DNA from: Warburgia ugandensis
Taxonomy: Eukaryota > Streptophyta > Magnoliopsida > Canellales > Canellaceae
Assembly: GCA_035236585.1 (NCBI GenBank)
Contig: CP141139.1
Coordinates: 37,147,217-37,211,216 of the forward strand
Direction of reading: 5' to 3'
Length of the DNA stretch: 64,000 nucleotides
Part shown: positions 11,788-23,989 of the stretch, piece by piece
How the letters are laid out: every line of letters begins with the position of its first letter
Position numbering within the stretch: position 1 is the stretch's first letter
Notes under the pieces: model-generated
What the model saw: the letters and a program-made list of their open reading frames with translations, nothing else
The model's database searches: none
What the model was told of the DNA's origin: nothing
Position numbers and translations under genes: made by a program

Positions 11788-14715
11788 TTATAGTTTTGTA
11801 CTATGAGTTGTACAATTTGACTTCAACCTAGATAGGATGTGCATTTCGTCATCTTATGACTCTACAAATGCATCCTGTTTTGTTTATAATTGATTTGTGA
11901 ACATCATGGATTCGCTATAATACAAATGCATCACAGGATTTGAAATTGTATTGTAAATTATGATTTTTACTAGTGAATACAATTTAGTTTCACTTACACA
12001 AGCATGAAAAGTACTTAGAGTAGGAAGGAAAAGCACATGAATGTTTATTAAATAGCTAGCTACACAAATAGAGATTTCATAAGACAAAAGGTGAGTTTCA
12101 ATATGGTTTGGAATTTGCTCATTTTGTTAGAAGCATGACTGTAATACTATGTATTTTGAAGTTGTGGACTTGTATACAATGTGATGTGTGTTTGTAACTA
12201 GAAGTTCTAGGAATTGTGAGAAATAAGTTTTTGTGACATTTTAAAATTTTAAAATTCTTTCAACAATTTATTAGCCAAATCACATCACATGAGTCAAAGC
12301 ATAAATATTTAAAAAAAAAAAAAAAAACAAAGGAGATTTTGTCAGATTTTTGGTAAAAAAGAGAAACTCATTTTCACCATTAAATCCTTGTTTTTGAAAA
12401 GACATTGGCAGGATTATTTACTGCGATGCTGAAGTGCATAGGATTCTTTATTAGTTGGATGTGCTTATGTCATTGTTTTACTAATAATTATTTTAATTTT
12501 TAAATATTATAGTTTATGTCATTTATGAAAATTTATTATACGTTCATGTAAATTGATGAAACAAGAATATTTATGAATGGATGTAATTACACAGCATGGA
12601 TGACTAAGGTAAGATAGTTGTGAGATTTATTGCACTAAAAATATGCTTTTAAAAGCATGTGTGTGTTGGATGCCATGGTATCAATTTGGTGGTCTAAATT
12701 TATCTACTAGGAATGGTTTGTATTCAAACAAAAGTAAAGCATTATGGATCCATCATGTAAGGCATAGAAACTAGGAGAGGAGGACCTAGGATACACATCC
12801 TAAGACAACAAAGTGAGGAGATGATCATTCTATAGATACTTGTCTTTTGGTAAAATACTATTCATGTGTTAAGGCACATTGTTGCCAAACTGTTATTTGT
12901 AATGATGATTACATTGGTAGAAGTCGCTTTTAATGTGGAGGGGGTCAAAATGATTAAAACTAAAAGTGAATGGGATGTATAAAATTTCTTAATATAATAG
13001 ATATAACTCACTAATAGAAATCAAGGTGACTCACTATTATACAATAGAATTTTATGATTAGATGGGCTTTCATTAAGGCTACGCTTTATACTTTTATCCT
13101 ATTTGGCCCACTTATGAGAGATGGGCTAGGCTTTCTTGATAAGCCAACGTAATACCTAACATTTGTCATGCATTTTAGAGTGCTGTGATAGGCAAGCCAC
13201 AGTCACGCATTTGAGCAAGAGCCTTTCTTTGTTGTGTAAATGGAGGGCCAAAATAACAAACCCTCAACAAAAAGAATGGATTAAGGTGAAAAGAAAATTA
13301 TCAAGGGCTTTGAAATTGAAATTTTTTCATATTTCACTCTATGAAACTATGTAGATTTTGACTTTGCAAGAAACTTGTGTGGGCCTTAAAAAGAAAGGTA
13401 AAACTTGTGTTTCATTATATTCTCACCTTTAATGATTCCCTATGTATGTTTTTTCCTCTTAATTTCAACTACTTTTTGTTTAGATTCATGGGTGATCTTC
13501 ATCTTCTCATGCAATGTTAAAACGGCTAGGATTGTTAGGCCATTGGAGGTCAAATATGGTTCAATTGTCCTATAGGATGACAATATTATTGAATGGTACA
13601 ATTTTTGGGACATTGGAGATCTAACATATATTTTTTAAAGGGGCGAACCAGATCACTGCCATTTTTCTATGTAGGATATAACTTTCATTACAAGTCTAAC
13701 TATGCATAATTCTAGGAATGGCATAAATAGGCTAGAATCAAATTTCATGCCCATCGAAAAGTTGCAACCTATGTTTTTTGGGGTAAAAATTACAACTATC
13801 TATTTTCTAGGCTTTTTATCCTTTCAATCTTATATATAGTTTTGGTTTTTTGAGTATATTGTGAAAACTCTATTAAAAAATGACCCTCCTATTTTTTTAT
13901 GGAGTTAAGTTTCTAGTTCACTTTACACAAAAAATGGCCCCTACAGCTAAAACTTCTCTAAAACCTAGCTAAGCTAACAATTAGTCCACTAACAAAGAGT
14001 TAGGTCAAGTTTTGAGAAAATCTTGTAAGTAGTTGCAAAATTAACTTGAGTTAGCAAGATATTCTATTAAAATTATACTAGGCTAACATAGATTTAGCAA
14101 GAGTTTCATGAAATTTGGGAAAACTCTTCTTGGACTAACAAGATTTTGTAAGATAATGAGAGAATCAAACAAACCCCTCCTAAGTCAACTCAACTCTTAT
14201 TGAACTAAGCCCATATAAGCCATTTAAAAATGGGCATGAACTTCTTCTCATGCTAAAGAGTGTGTGTTCCCATGGGGACAATTTAATTTTTGAAGGAAGA
14301 TCCAATCTAATACTTTTTGGAATTGATTTGGATTTGATTCAAACCATCTAGAATAAAGATCACCAACCATTGCATGAGTTATTTGTGAATATATAGTGAT
14401 TTTCTATATGATATATAGATAAAATTATTCCAAATTACTTTTTCTAAAGGAAAACCTATATTTATGTTTCACATTAGATTTATAAAAATAAAAATATTAA
14501 CACTAAAGGCAAGACTATTTTTTCCCAAATTAGATTTTAAAAAATATGAAGCCTTCATGTAATTTTTGTTTTTACAACTTAGGAATCATAGAGTAAATCA
14601 CTCACTCACTCTCATTCATGCACTCTCCTAACCCAAAGCCCACCCAAAAGAAAATACCAAATTGCCTGTGACCAACTATGATGGACATTTGTTGGTTCCT
14701 ACATCTAGTTGTTTG

Positions 14716-14842
14716 TTCATGGGTTGTAATTCCCATGCCAAACAACTATTAAGTAATTTAATTCATGGGTTGTTATTCCCATTCCAAACAACTATTAAAT
14801 AATTTAATCCATGGATTGTTATTTCCATGCCAAATAGCTGAG
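14716..14842 (+). repeat. 46-bp tandem repeat, 2.8 copies, with a hairpin in each unit
   Basis: Units start at 14716, 14762 and 14808, exactly 46 bases apart. Each begins with an inverted repeat (CATGGG...CCCATG in unit 1, CATGGA...TCCATG in unit 3) around an 8-base loop of the type TTGTAATT. The rest of the unit is of the type CCAAACAACTATTAAGTAAT. The last unit is partial. Confidence 0.8.
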
Positions 14843-15649
14843 TAAGGTTTGCCATAGATCATATTTTAGCCCATCAAAACTCATTTGCATGCCAATCTAA
14901 TTAAGAAGCTCCAATAAGGTAGCATGTAATTTAGGAAAGGATTACCTTATGTCTCTACCGTGTTATTTTTCATCTAGGTAAGACTACCAAGCAACACACT
15001 CGCTTGCTTAAGTTAGAAGTACAAAATTTATGACTGTATTTTATTTTTATACCAATTTCAAAAAGTATGAAAAAAAGTTCTAAAGAATAAATATCAATGG
15101 CACTCATTGTTGTTTTTTCTTTCGTTGGTAATAAGCTGCAATTTCTTAGGAAAACACAAATTCAAAGTTAATGACCTTACTTGATTAAGCACTCATTGTT
15201 TTATACTTCTTCCTTGAATAAGCAAGGCACTTTTCCTTATCATTTCTTTCTTTTTGGTGACTTATGTGATAGATGAGGGGATGACTTACATTAGATAAAT
15301 CTAAGTACCATACTATGAGTCTACATCATCATTGTGAGATTGATAAGTTGAGATTTCTACAACTTAGGTGATCCAAACGATGATGTCGATTAATAGTGCA
15401 TATTTGCTTAAGATAAGTTGCAAGGGTGCCCTTGCATTTATCATTTCCCAAGCTAGAAATGTGGTAGGTAAGAGGGGGGGAGTTAGTATCATGAGAATTA
15501 CGTGGACAAAGAATTGGAACTATTAGACATTGATGTGGTCCATCAACCATTTCATTTTATTGCCATTATTTTATGTGGATACTCATGTTATGTGTAATTT
15601 AGACACATTATGGTCATTATTTTTATTCACTTAGAGATTGCATATTTAT

Positions 15650-16190
15650 GCTTTATTTTATGTTGGTGCATTAGAATATAAAGGATTTAAAATTAGTTGA
15701 ACTAAAATAGAGTACATGGACTGTAATTTTAGCAAGGAGTGGAGCACTAGTAAAGATTGATAACCAAGAAGTCCCCCTAAAAGAAAACTTTTGATACTTG
15801 TGATTGATAATTCATGAGAGGGAAGATATTAAGAGGGAGGTTACCCAGAGAATCCAAGTAGGTAGGAACAAATGGAGATGCACCTCTAGAGTTTTGTGTG
15901 ATCAAAAGATTCCACTCAAACTGAAAAGAAAAATCTATTGGATGGCTATAAGGTCGGCCATGCTATATGGATCAAAGTGTTCGGAAGTTAAGGAATAACA
16001 TGTATATGGGATAAATGTTGCCAAAATGTGGATGTTAATATTGATGAGTGGCAAGACAAGAAAGGATAGAATTAGAAATGAAAACACTAGAGAATAGTTA
16101 AGAGTAGCACCAATAGGTAACAAGATAAGGGAGATTAAACTTAGATGGTTTGGACATGTTCAATGTAGACCAACATCCAATTAGATTATT
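15650..16190 (+). pseudogene. LINE ORF2 C-terminal fragment
   Basis: This is the 3' part of the reverse-transcriptase polyprotein of a common plant LINE (non-LTR retrotransposon). Visible pieces in order are TKIEYMDCNFS (about 15705), the stretch from REDIKREVTQRIQVG through SAMLYGSKC (15810-15975, open for 64 codons), GKTRKDRIRNE (about 16045-16080) and LRWFGHVQCRP (about 16142-16173). These match the conserved tail of plant LINE ORF2 proteins, in which the Cys and Trp that normally follow AMLYG are part of a familiar motif. Stops after SEVKE and in NTRE*L, plus a frame change, show decay. The upstream catalytic YADD region is not present here. A LINE 5' piece lies 3.3 kb downstream at 19.5-21.24 kb, in the wrong order to be the same copy. 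Confidence 0.75.
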
Positions 16191-16500
16191 TAATTACAAA
16201 GAGATAAGTTATGGCATGCACTTAATCTTTATTTCAAGGCATGATATTTTATCTATAGATTTGCAATCTATTTTGTACTTAAATATATTTATTTTGAAAT
16301 GGGTTTGCAACAATGATGGTTTACTCAATATTGATAATTGCATGCTAAGGTCAATATAGGCTTTTAGTGGGATTAGAGATAATTCACTTCGGCATATATT
16401 GTAGATGGAGATGGGATGTTGTCATGCTAATCTGATGAATTTTTTTAACAAAGCTTTGTGTTTGAGGTCTCCAAGGTCTCACCCATTTCTCTTAGTATGA
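16191..16500. other. Unassigned spacer after the LINE fragment
   Basis: AT-rich; the 69-codon frame at 16150-16359 begins inside the LINE tail and has no recognisable domain. It may be LINE 3' untranslated sequence, but no poly-A end is clear. Confidence 0.3.
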
Positions 16501-17230
16501 TTGGGGATGGCAACTAGTTGGTCCTAGGTGGGTGGGGGTGAATAGGATTTTTGCTTACAAATCCAACTTAAATCAAGATTGAAGGTTTTAAGTGTTTTGA
16601 AACGAGTGAAATTTTTCCAAAAAGAATGCACACATGGCTTTTATCAAACACTTGGTGAGCACAATAAAATACAAATGGGATTTAAATAAAATTTTATGGG
16701 AATAAAAACTTGAGCATAATCCAAGCAACACAATTGAAACACCATGTAATAATAGTAGAATTTATAGAGGTTTGGCCACCCTACTCAACACCTAGTTCCT
16801 CTCTCTCAAAGATATCTCCTCAAGTATCTCAAGGTTATTCCTGCTTTGAGCTTTCACTAATCTTTTTGAGATTCTACACACCAAGTTGATACAGTGCTTG
16901 GACACTTAAGATTGAGTACTCACAACAACTCAATCACAATTACAATGAATCCCCTAGAGAAAATCCCTCTTTAGTAAAATTAAATCCCTAGATAAAATCT
17001 CTCTCTTGCAAAAAGGAATGACAAAATAAAGTTTTGTTTAAAACAATGAATATACATTCCCAAAAGAATATGACAGGAAATGAATTATAAAGATTGAAAG
17101 AATTTTAGTTTGAATCACTTCGAGAAAATCTTCTTTGAGAGCTTGAGCTTTAATGGCTTCCCTTGGGCTTTGGGCCCCTAATCCAAACTGACCCCTACGA
17201 GCCAAAGTTAGGGGTAACAATTTTATGACA
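16501..17230. other. Possible dispersed plant repeat module
   Basis: The sequence GGGTGGGGGTGAATAGGATT near 16535, followed some 200 bases later by TTTATAGAGGTTTGGCCACC, resembles a repeat module found widely in plant genomes (a G-rich 'gtgaatag' block followed by a 'tagtggttcggc'-like block and pyrimidine-rich text). I recall the pattern but cannot name the family. No coding sequence is supported; the minus-strand frame at 17038-17220 is short and unmatched. Confidence 0.3.
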
Positions 17231-19499
17231 CAAATAATGTTATTTAAAAGAAACTATGACTTGAAGTTACTGAAGGTTCAAGCTTAGGTTCAGGATAAAA
17301 ACATTAGGGCCAGGTTAAGGTCGGCCAAAATTATGGTTGACCTAATCCATTGCATCCCTATGAGAGATTGAATGTTGATGCTTGTAGGGAATAATAATGA
17401 ATTGATTAATTATTCAATTCAATTTATAAACATACAATCTCTTAAAGATTGTAGTGTTTAAATAACTTATGTCGCAAGTAAAACTAGGAAGAAAGAGGGG
17501 GCATATTTGTCATTTCTCAATCATAGAGATCTTGGAGGCATTGTTGTCATTTTCTCATGCTAATTAAAGTTAAGACTTTAATTTGGATTAAAAAAACCTA
17601 GATGGAACTTCTATATTAAGGCATCTTGAACTCCCATGTGAAGTAGATATTTAAAAGAGCTAATTTCTCTCCTCTTTCCTTAAGTTCTCTCGTGCATCCA
17701 CATCTAATATCAATCATCCATCTTCAAGTGTCTGGGATCTAAGGGATGTATAGTTGCTATCAACTAAAGTGGTGCAACACCTAGGCTACTCGAGTTATCA
17801 TTCTCTTTATCCAATCTTGCCTAATTTGAGAATTTAACATGACTACATGCTAGTTTCATTAGTCTATCATGAAAAAAGTGTTGAAATTTGCTTCTGCAAG
17901 CAAACATGAACTTGAATTATTAGACCAAGAGAGGTATCATGTGACTTACAAAGACATGGTATACAAAGCATCATTTAATGGCCCACTCATTTCACTAATA
18001 AAATAACTAATATATTAAAAAATATCAAAGCAGTGTAAGGAAAAAATAAGGAGTGAAGGCTCAAAGCTTGAAAGGAAGAAGATCAATAGAAGGAAACATG
18101 AGGTTTCTTGTGTAATTATGTTACTAAAGAGTGATGACATAGGATGAAAAATGCTAAGCAAGAAGGCATTTGCTTGCTCAAGGGTAACAAATATCTTTTG
18201 GGCACAAATGTGAGATGTTACCTGATTAAATTTATTAAATAGATAATGGTATGCTTGTCCCATTAATGTTGATTTTGTCTTGATTGGATAGTCCTAAACC
18301 TTTGATCTAAAAATCCATATTAAGGTTTTACTAGGAAATGTGAACCACTAATTTTTGTTGGACAATCACTTTTATTGGTAATGGATCCAGAGGTACACTT
18401 CTTAGGTGGGCCTAAAGAGTGCCTTTCTCTCCTACGTAGAAAATGTGTAAGGCTTCATAGTTGGATACATAATAAAGGGAAAAGGGAGATTATATGAATT
18501 GTAGCCCAAATTTAAGGTAATTAGGCTAGAGAAAATTAGTAATAAGATTCATTAATGAGAAGTATGAGAGCAGCAACCTAAATTTAATTCCATTAACATG
18601 AAGAATATAGGAACAAATAAGATATCACAGAAAAATTTAAAAACTAAAGCAAAAACGAGGGAAGACAAAAAAAAAGGCAAAACTACCAATTTCAAAATAG
18701 TAGAGAATGGGGTTCTAGAAACTTTAATATGTAGTATGTTTTGAAAGAATTGAAAGGGAAAATATATGAGATTTCCTTTTCTAAATTGTAAAAAACTATG
18801 TGAGAGATTCTTCATGATACCGAATAATAGGATAAAATAAAACATAATTGAAAGATTAAAATAGTTCACCACTCTATGGATATAGAAGAACCACCGCCAA
18901 ATAGATACAGGGCTAAAGAATATAATAGCTCACAACTCTATGGATATAGAAGAATCACCACCCTAGCTATATTGAACTAATGATAGAACTAGCCCACCAC
19001 TTTAAGGATACAGAAAAACTGCCACCTCAAAGATACATAACAAGCCACCACACTTCTCTAGGATCACTCTAAGAGATACAAAAGATAAAAGAAAATAGAG
19101 AAACCTATAAGTCCTTTGATGAAAACAAAAAGTCCAAATACTCTAATTCATGCTACTAAGGTGTATAAATATATATATGGGAAGAGCCTCCCATATTAGT
19201 AGTGTAAAAGACTAAACACAACTTCCTAAAGATAATAGTTTCCTAAACTAAATATTAGCCTTTAAGTCTTAGGCACTTTTTGAACAATGGTTCTCTAGAC
19301 TCGAGTGTTTCTCAATTTACACTTTCTAAGAATTGGGTAGCTTCTAAAACCCATTCAAGCAATCTCCATACATATATTTTACAAAAAATTAGTTTTCTAA
19401 ATTTCCTAACTTTCAACACAAGAAGTTTCCTTAATCTTGGTTGATTTGGAGTCTAGACTAATCAACATATGTTGACAAAGGAAAGCTTCATGAAGATTT
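17231..19499. other. Unassigned region with one tandem repeat
   Basis: Nothing recognisable except the 64-bp repeat at 18861-19080. The minus-strand frames at 18015-18263 and 18552-18872 are rich in Phe, Leu and Ser from T-rich sequence and show no known domain. Confidence 0.35.
18861..19080 (+). repeat. 64-bp tandem repeat, about 3.5 copies
   Basis: Units begin at about 18861, 18925 and 18989 (64 bases apart), with a shorter, diverged fourth at about 19041. The shared core reads like CACCACTCTATGGATATAGA followed by AGAACCACC. Each unit mixes a CCACC box with a GGATATAGA box. No function is visible. Confidence 0.65.
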
Positions 19500-19684
19500 T
19501 TTGACCATCGGAAAAGAGGAAAGTGTTGAGTGGACCATGGGAAACTCTGCCTCTATGGTTTTATGATCTCCCTGCCCATTCCAAGCCTAGTAAAGGAGGA
19601 GCTTTAAGTTAGGTGCCAACTAGCATAAAATTCTTTGGTAAATCCTTAGCATGAATCTAGAGCAAAAGGAATTTCCTCAACCTA

Positions 19685-19855
19685 AGGTGTTCCCTATATG
19701 TGACACAATGGCTGCTAGGGCATTCCCTTATAAGCGATGTACTACATCAAATCTCAGATGCAGTGAAAAATGGGCAAGGGCTATTAAGGCATTTTCCCTA
19801 TAAGTGACGCACTACATTGGATCCCAGATGTAGTGGAAAGTAGGTAGGGGTTCCT
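19685..19855 (+). repeat. LINE leader tandem repeat, about 70-bp unit
   Basis: Two 70-base units (starting at 19718 and 19788) share GGCATT...CCCTATAAGTGA...ACTACAT...CAGATG.AGTG, with a shorter related piece from 19685. Repeated leader units just ahead of the endonuclease frame suggest a promoter-bearing 5' untranslated region of the LINE (inference). Confidence 0.6.
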
Positions 19856-19894
19856 GTAGATTGTAGATGTGTGCGGGTAAAGATATTAGCTTAG

Positions 19895-21200
19895 GAAAAT
19901 AAGATTTATATTGCAACATGGAATGTAGGCTCACTGACAAGTAAGAGTATGTAGTTAGTAGATATGATGAAATGTAAGAGAGTCAACATAGCTTGTGTCC
20001 AAGAAACACTACTAGACAGGGGGCTTTTAAAGTCGGTTAGAAAGGATAATCAAAGTTGCTTACCTAGTGGAAAGAGGCTTAAACTTGAGGATTGACGGGT
20101 ATAAGCTAATAACAATAATAGAAATGGCATAGGGGTAGTGGTCGATAAATAATTAAAGAATAAAGTTGTAGACATTCGAAGAAGTAGTGATAAAATCTTA
20201 CTAATAAAACTTGTCTTAGGAGAAAAGGTCATAAATGCTATAAGTGCATGTGTCCCACAAGTAGGGTTAAAAGGTAGAATCAACAAATGACTTTGGAAAG
20301 ATATGGAGGGCGTGATGTAAGAAATTCCCAGTACACAAATGGTCATGTGTGAAAATAAAAGGAAAGAAATGATGGGGTACATGGAGGGTATGGTAATGGA
20401 GAAAGAAACGAGATGGGAGAAGTTATCCTCAATTTTGCTTTGGCATAAACCTAGGTCATGTAAACACATACTTTAAGAAGAGGGATAACACTTACTAATC
20501 TTTAAAGATGGATCATATAAATGCCAAATAGACTTCTTTTTACTTAGAAATACCAAAAGATCAATGTGTGAGGATTTCAAGATGATACCAGTGAGAGTTC
20601 AATGAAACAACATAGGTTAACTATTATTGATATTTACATTATGAGATGGAAGAAAGGAAATGAACTTAATAAGAAAAACTAAGTGATGGAGCTTAAAATG
20701 AGAGAAGATAACATCATACACAAACAAGTTGATGATAGAAGAAAACTGGAACAATGAAACAAAAGTAAACACCATGTGGATTGATATGCTCGATTCCATT
20801 AAGGAAGTGGAAAAAGATATTATAGGAGTATCTAAAGGTAAAAGAAACCCAATAAAGGAAACTCGGTGGTGGAGTGAAAATGTGCAAAATGTTATTAAAG
20901 AGAAATGGGTGTGTTTTAAAATATGGTAGGGGATTAGAAATATTGAAAACATTAAGCAATATAAAAATGTTAAAAAGGTTGAGAGTAGTGAGTGAGGCTA
21001 AACTCAAGCCATAAGATGATCTCTATAATAGATTAATGTTAAGAGAAGGTGTGAAAGATGTTTTCAAACTTGCAAAAAATACAAGAACATAAAAGTAAGG
21101 ACTTAGATCACATTAAATGAATTAAAAGTGATGACAAAATGGTACTAGTCAAAGATGATGAGATCAATCAAAGCTAGGAAAGTTACTTTAAAAAATTAAT
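19895..21200 (+). pseudogene. LINE ORF2 endonuclease and N-terminal part, broken
   Basis: The apurinic-type endonuclease of LINEs nicks the target DNA to prime reverse transcription. From 19900 the frame reads KIYIATWNVGSLTSKS, including the metal-binding Asn in the TWNVGSL motif, and then RVNIACVQET with the catalytic Glu, both typical of plant LINE endonucleases. GIGVVVDK follows near 20130. The region ahead of reverse transcriptase is seen at 20729-20929 (TMWIDMLDSIKEVEKDIIGV and ETRWWSENVQNVIKEK), matching the 'W..EV..VIK.K..CFK.W' segment of this family. There are many stops and frame changes. Minus-strand frames opposite (20050-20469, 20617-21007) are shadows. Confidence 0.75.
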
Positions 21201-21284
21201 AAATGACAAATGTCCTAATAATATAGAGATTGAAAGAACTGTAAACCCATATAGTGTTGGACTAGATAGATATGGCCATAGGAT

Positions 21285-22536
21285 CAGGATACCTCAATTA
21301 GTACCATATATTATCTAGTCGTTCAAGTCCTAGGGCTTGATCACCCTTTGATCGGCCGAATCTAAGTGATTTAGTATTATTTTATGAATTTGACTTGATT
21401 AGATCAAGATTCTAATCCCAAAATCTATTTGCATCATCGAGACAATTTCAACGAACCTTTCGGATCAAAGATCGAGCTTCTATAGCCTCCAAAATCTACA
21501 AAAAATCATTTCAGATCAAAAATCAAATTTTACACTGATTTGCATCGACAGAAAGGGGTTTACACTGGTTTACTCCTGCTGAAAGGGGTTTTACAATGGT
21601 TTACACTAGAGGAATGACGTTTACACTAGTGTAAAATGATGTTCCAGAGTGCATGGATGCCAAAACATGCAGTGTGTTTCGGTCGTCTAGGACAACATGC
21701 ATGAGAACTTTCAAGCGTATGAGTGCGACGAGCCTCCTGGGTGTGTTGTCCACCCCTGTGTGTCCCGGTGGACATCTTAGGCACACTGTCCATTGGGGAC
21801 GATGAACCCGAGCTGTCCACCTTCTTTTGACTTGATTGGAGCCCCAAATGCTCTGATTTTTTATATGTTTTCATTGTTCCTAGGGTTTTTGGGTCCAAAG
21901 ATCACAATGAATGGCTCATATCTACCATATAAGGTGTCCTTAATGTGGGTCTAACCATGCTCCATGATTTTGACTTCTTAGGCCATCTAATGGCTGCTCA
22001 GACCAAATTCAACCCGGATCTTAGAGGGGAAAGTTGGGAAATGATGTGCAAAACAAGTTAGAGTGTGTGGCTTACCTGATTAGATCCAAAGAGTGGAGAT
22101 CAAGGCCTTCCTATGCATGCAAAGTTTCATTTGTTTTAGCAGTGTGCAAAGGAAAAGAAGGGGGGTTTTCTTTGGTTGTTTGGCATGGGAATGGAAGGGG
22201 AATCTCATTTTTGTAGGGTTAGATCTAATCTTTTCGCATGGAAAGACAGATCTTCGCCTTCCTCCATTAGTGCTGGAATGGGAATGAAAAGGGGTGTCAT
22301 TATCAAAATGACCCCCTCAAATTCATGTCCCTAACAATTTACCAATTTACCTTGTAACTTAAAATGGTCATATCTCACTCATCCAAACTCCATTTTCCAT
22401 GTTCTTTATACCATTCAATTCCTATCGAAGTGTACTTTCTAGTTTTTGTGGTTTTAACCAAATTCTATGCTTCAATTTTTTAATTTAATTAATTTATTTT
22501 GTTACTAATTTAGGGTTAAAATTTGAGGATATTACA
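21285..22536 (-). repeat. 3' LTR of element E, truncated
   Basis: On the minus strand it starts TGTAATATCCTCAAAT at 22536, just after the polypurine tract. It matches 37660-38847 across its length (for example CTCAATTAGTACCATATATT on the plus strand). It has about 110 extra bases (around 21645-21765) absent from the 5' copy. It stops at about 21285, so roughly 1.8 kb of LTR is missing. It contains a cluster of TTTACAC motifs and a perfect 16-base palindrome at 21620-21635. Confidence 0.8.
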
Positions 22537-22547
22537 TCCTTCCCACT
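22537..22547 (-). other. Polypurine tract of element E
   Basis: Read on the minus strand as AGTGGGAAGGA immediately before TGTAATATCC. It is preceded by the ATTTCGAGGACGAAATTTTT block that commonly sits between the chromodomain stop and the LTR in Tekay-like elements. Confidence 0.75.
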
Positions 22548-22584
22548 TTATAAAAATTTCGTCCTCGAAATTTTGATACATACC

Positions 22585-23870
22585 TCTATGTAAATAACTT
22601 TGGGTGGATCCTCCTCGTCTCCTCTTCTATCTCCCATGTGGCCTCATGTAGTGAATGATGCTACCAAAGGACTTTGACTAATGAAATAGTTTTAGTCCTC
22701 AACTCCTTGACTTTCTTATCCACTATACGCACAAAGCTCTCCTCAAATGTCATATTAGGCTGTAACTCTACTAAAATCTGCTCCAGCACGTGGGATGGGT
22801 CTAGCACATACTTCCTCAGTATAGATACATGGAAGACATCTTGTACATTTACCAACTGTGGTGGTATGGCTAGCTGGTATGCTACTAACCCAACTCTGTA
22901 TAAAATCTCAAAAGGTCAAATGTACTTGGGGCTAAGTTTCCCTTTATTTCCAAACCTCATCACTCCTTTGATAGGAGAAACCTTTAAGAATACATGCTCA
23001 CCTTTGGAGAACTTTAGGTCTTTCCACCTCTTGTCAGCATAACTCTTTCAGCAGTTGTGAGCTGTCAACAATCTCTTTCAAATAAGTCAAACTTTCTCTA
23101 CACACTCTTCCACCAACTCAAACTTAACTATGTGTCTCTCTCCTACATCACTCCAACATAAGGGTGACTAACAAGGCCTACCATAAAGTGCCTCATATGG
23201 AGCCATGCCAATACTTGTGTGATAGATGTTATTATAGGCAAACTCTACTAGTGGTAAATGGTCCTCCCAACTACCCTTCCAATCCATAACACAAGTTCGT
23301 AGCTTATACTCAATCATTTGGATGGTCCTCTCGGTTTGACCATCTGTCTGAGGGTGGAATACTATGCTAAATTTCAGCCTTAATCCTAAAGCCCCTTACA
23401 TGCTCTTTCAGTACTTTGACGTAAATTGAGTGTCTCGATTAGATAAAATCATCAAGGAAACTCTATGTAGACTTATGATCTCCTTGACATACAATTTCGC
23501 TAGACTGTCCACTGTTTAATTCTGCCTGATAGGAAGGAAATGAGAGGACTTGGTCAATCTGTCCACAATGACCCATATCATGTCATGTCTACTAACAGTC
23601 TTTGGAAGGCCCACAATGAAATCCATGCTAATATGGTCTCACATCCACTCAGGGAGATCCAATATCTGAAGTAACCCTAATGGTCGCTGATGCTCTGCCA
23701 TGACCTGCTGATAGGTCAAACACCATGCCACGTACTCTCCAACATCCTTCTTCATCCCGTTCCACCAAAAATGTCTTTTGAGGTCCTGATACATCTTTGT
23801 ACCTCTAGGATAGATTGTATATTGGGACTGATGTGCCTCCCGAAGTAACTGATACTTCATCGTCTCAAAA
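22585..23870 (-). pseudogene. Integrase with chromodomain of element E, broken
   Basis: Integrase joins the retrotransposon DNA to the chromosome, and the C-terminal chromodomain is thought to guide this to marked chromatin. The zinc-binding part is at 23860-23640 (EAHQSQYTIYPRGTKMY...CLTYQQV). Two of its four ligands are changed: the second His is Tyr (IYPRG) and the last Cys is Tyr (CLTY). Both fit G/C to A/T transitions. The DDE core (about 23640-23280) is broken by stops and frame changes but still shows HDMIWVIVDRLTKSSHFLPI. The C-terminal part at 22855-22661 reads VQDVFHVSILRKYVLDPSHVL...VKELRTKTISLVKVLW, and then, past a stop, HEATWEIEEETRR. The chromodomain is therefore complete apart from one stop (W-to-stop type). 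Confidence 0.8.
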
Positions 23871-23989
23871 ACTCTGTTCTGTCTATCAGATCTTGTATAT
23901 TCTTATCTTTGCCTTATGCCTCTAATATCCTATCGAGAAACTTAGACCGAGTCAACAGATTGGCAATCATTACTCTAAACTTCCTACTC

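Larger units (their letters stand above)
11261..15640. other. Unassigned AT-rich region
   Basis: Apart from the two minisatellites listed separately, I recognise nothing in these 4.4 kb. There is no long open frame and no retroelement motif. The 63-codon frame at 13163-13354 matches no family I know. Homopolymer A/T runs occur (for example about 12311-12326). It may hold very old, unrecognisable repeats. Confidence 0.4.
19500..21240 (+). mobile_element. LINE fragment, 5' end
   Basis: This is the 5' portion of a plant LINE. It has a leader with tandem repeats (19685-19855), then an endonuclease domain, then the start of the region ahead of reverse transcriptase. It is cut off at about 21240, just before the truncated LTR of element E (21285). 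The reverse-transcriptase domain is missing. Orientation is plus. Confidence 0.75.

Noticed and set aside
18861-19080. Regularly spaced repeats considered as a CRISPR array
   Set aside because: Units are contiguous and diverged, without constant repeats and unique spacers, and the sequence is a plant-type nuclear region.
20050-21007. Minus-strand frames of up to 139 codons
   Set aside because: They lie opposite the recognisable LINE endonuclease region and have no domain of their own; they are shadows.
22034-22287. Two overlapping plus-strand frames of about 60 codons
   Set aside because: They lie within the 3' LTR of element E and are matched by a drifted version at 38452 in the 5' LTR; not conserved as protein.
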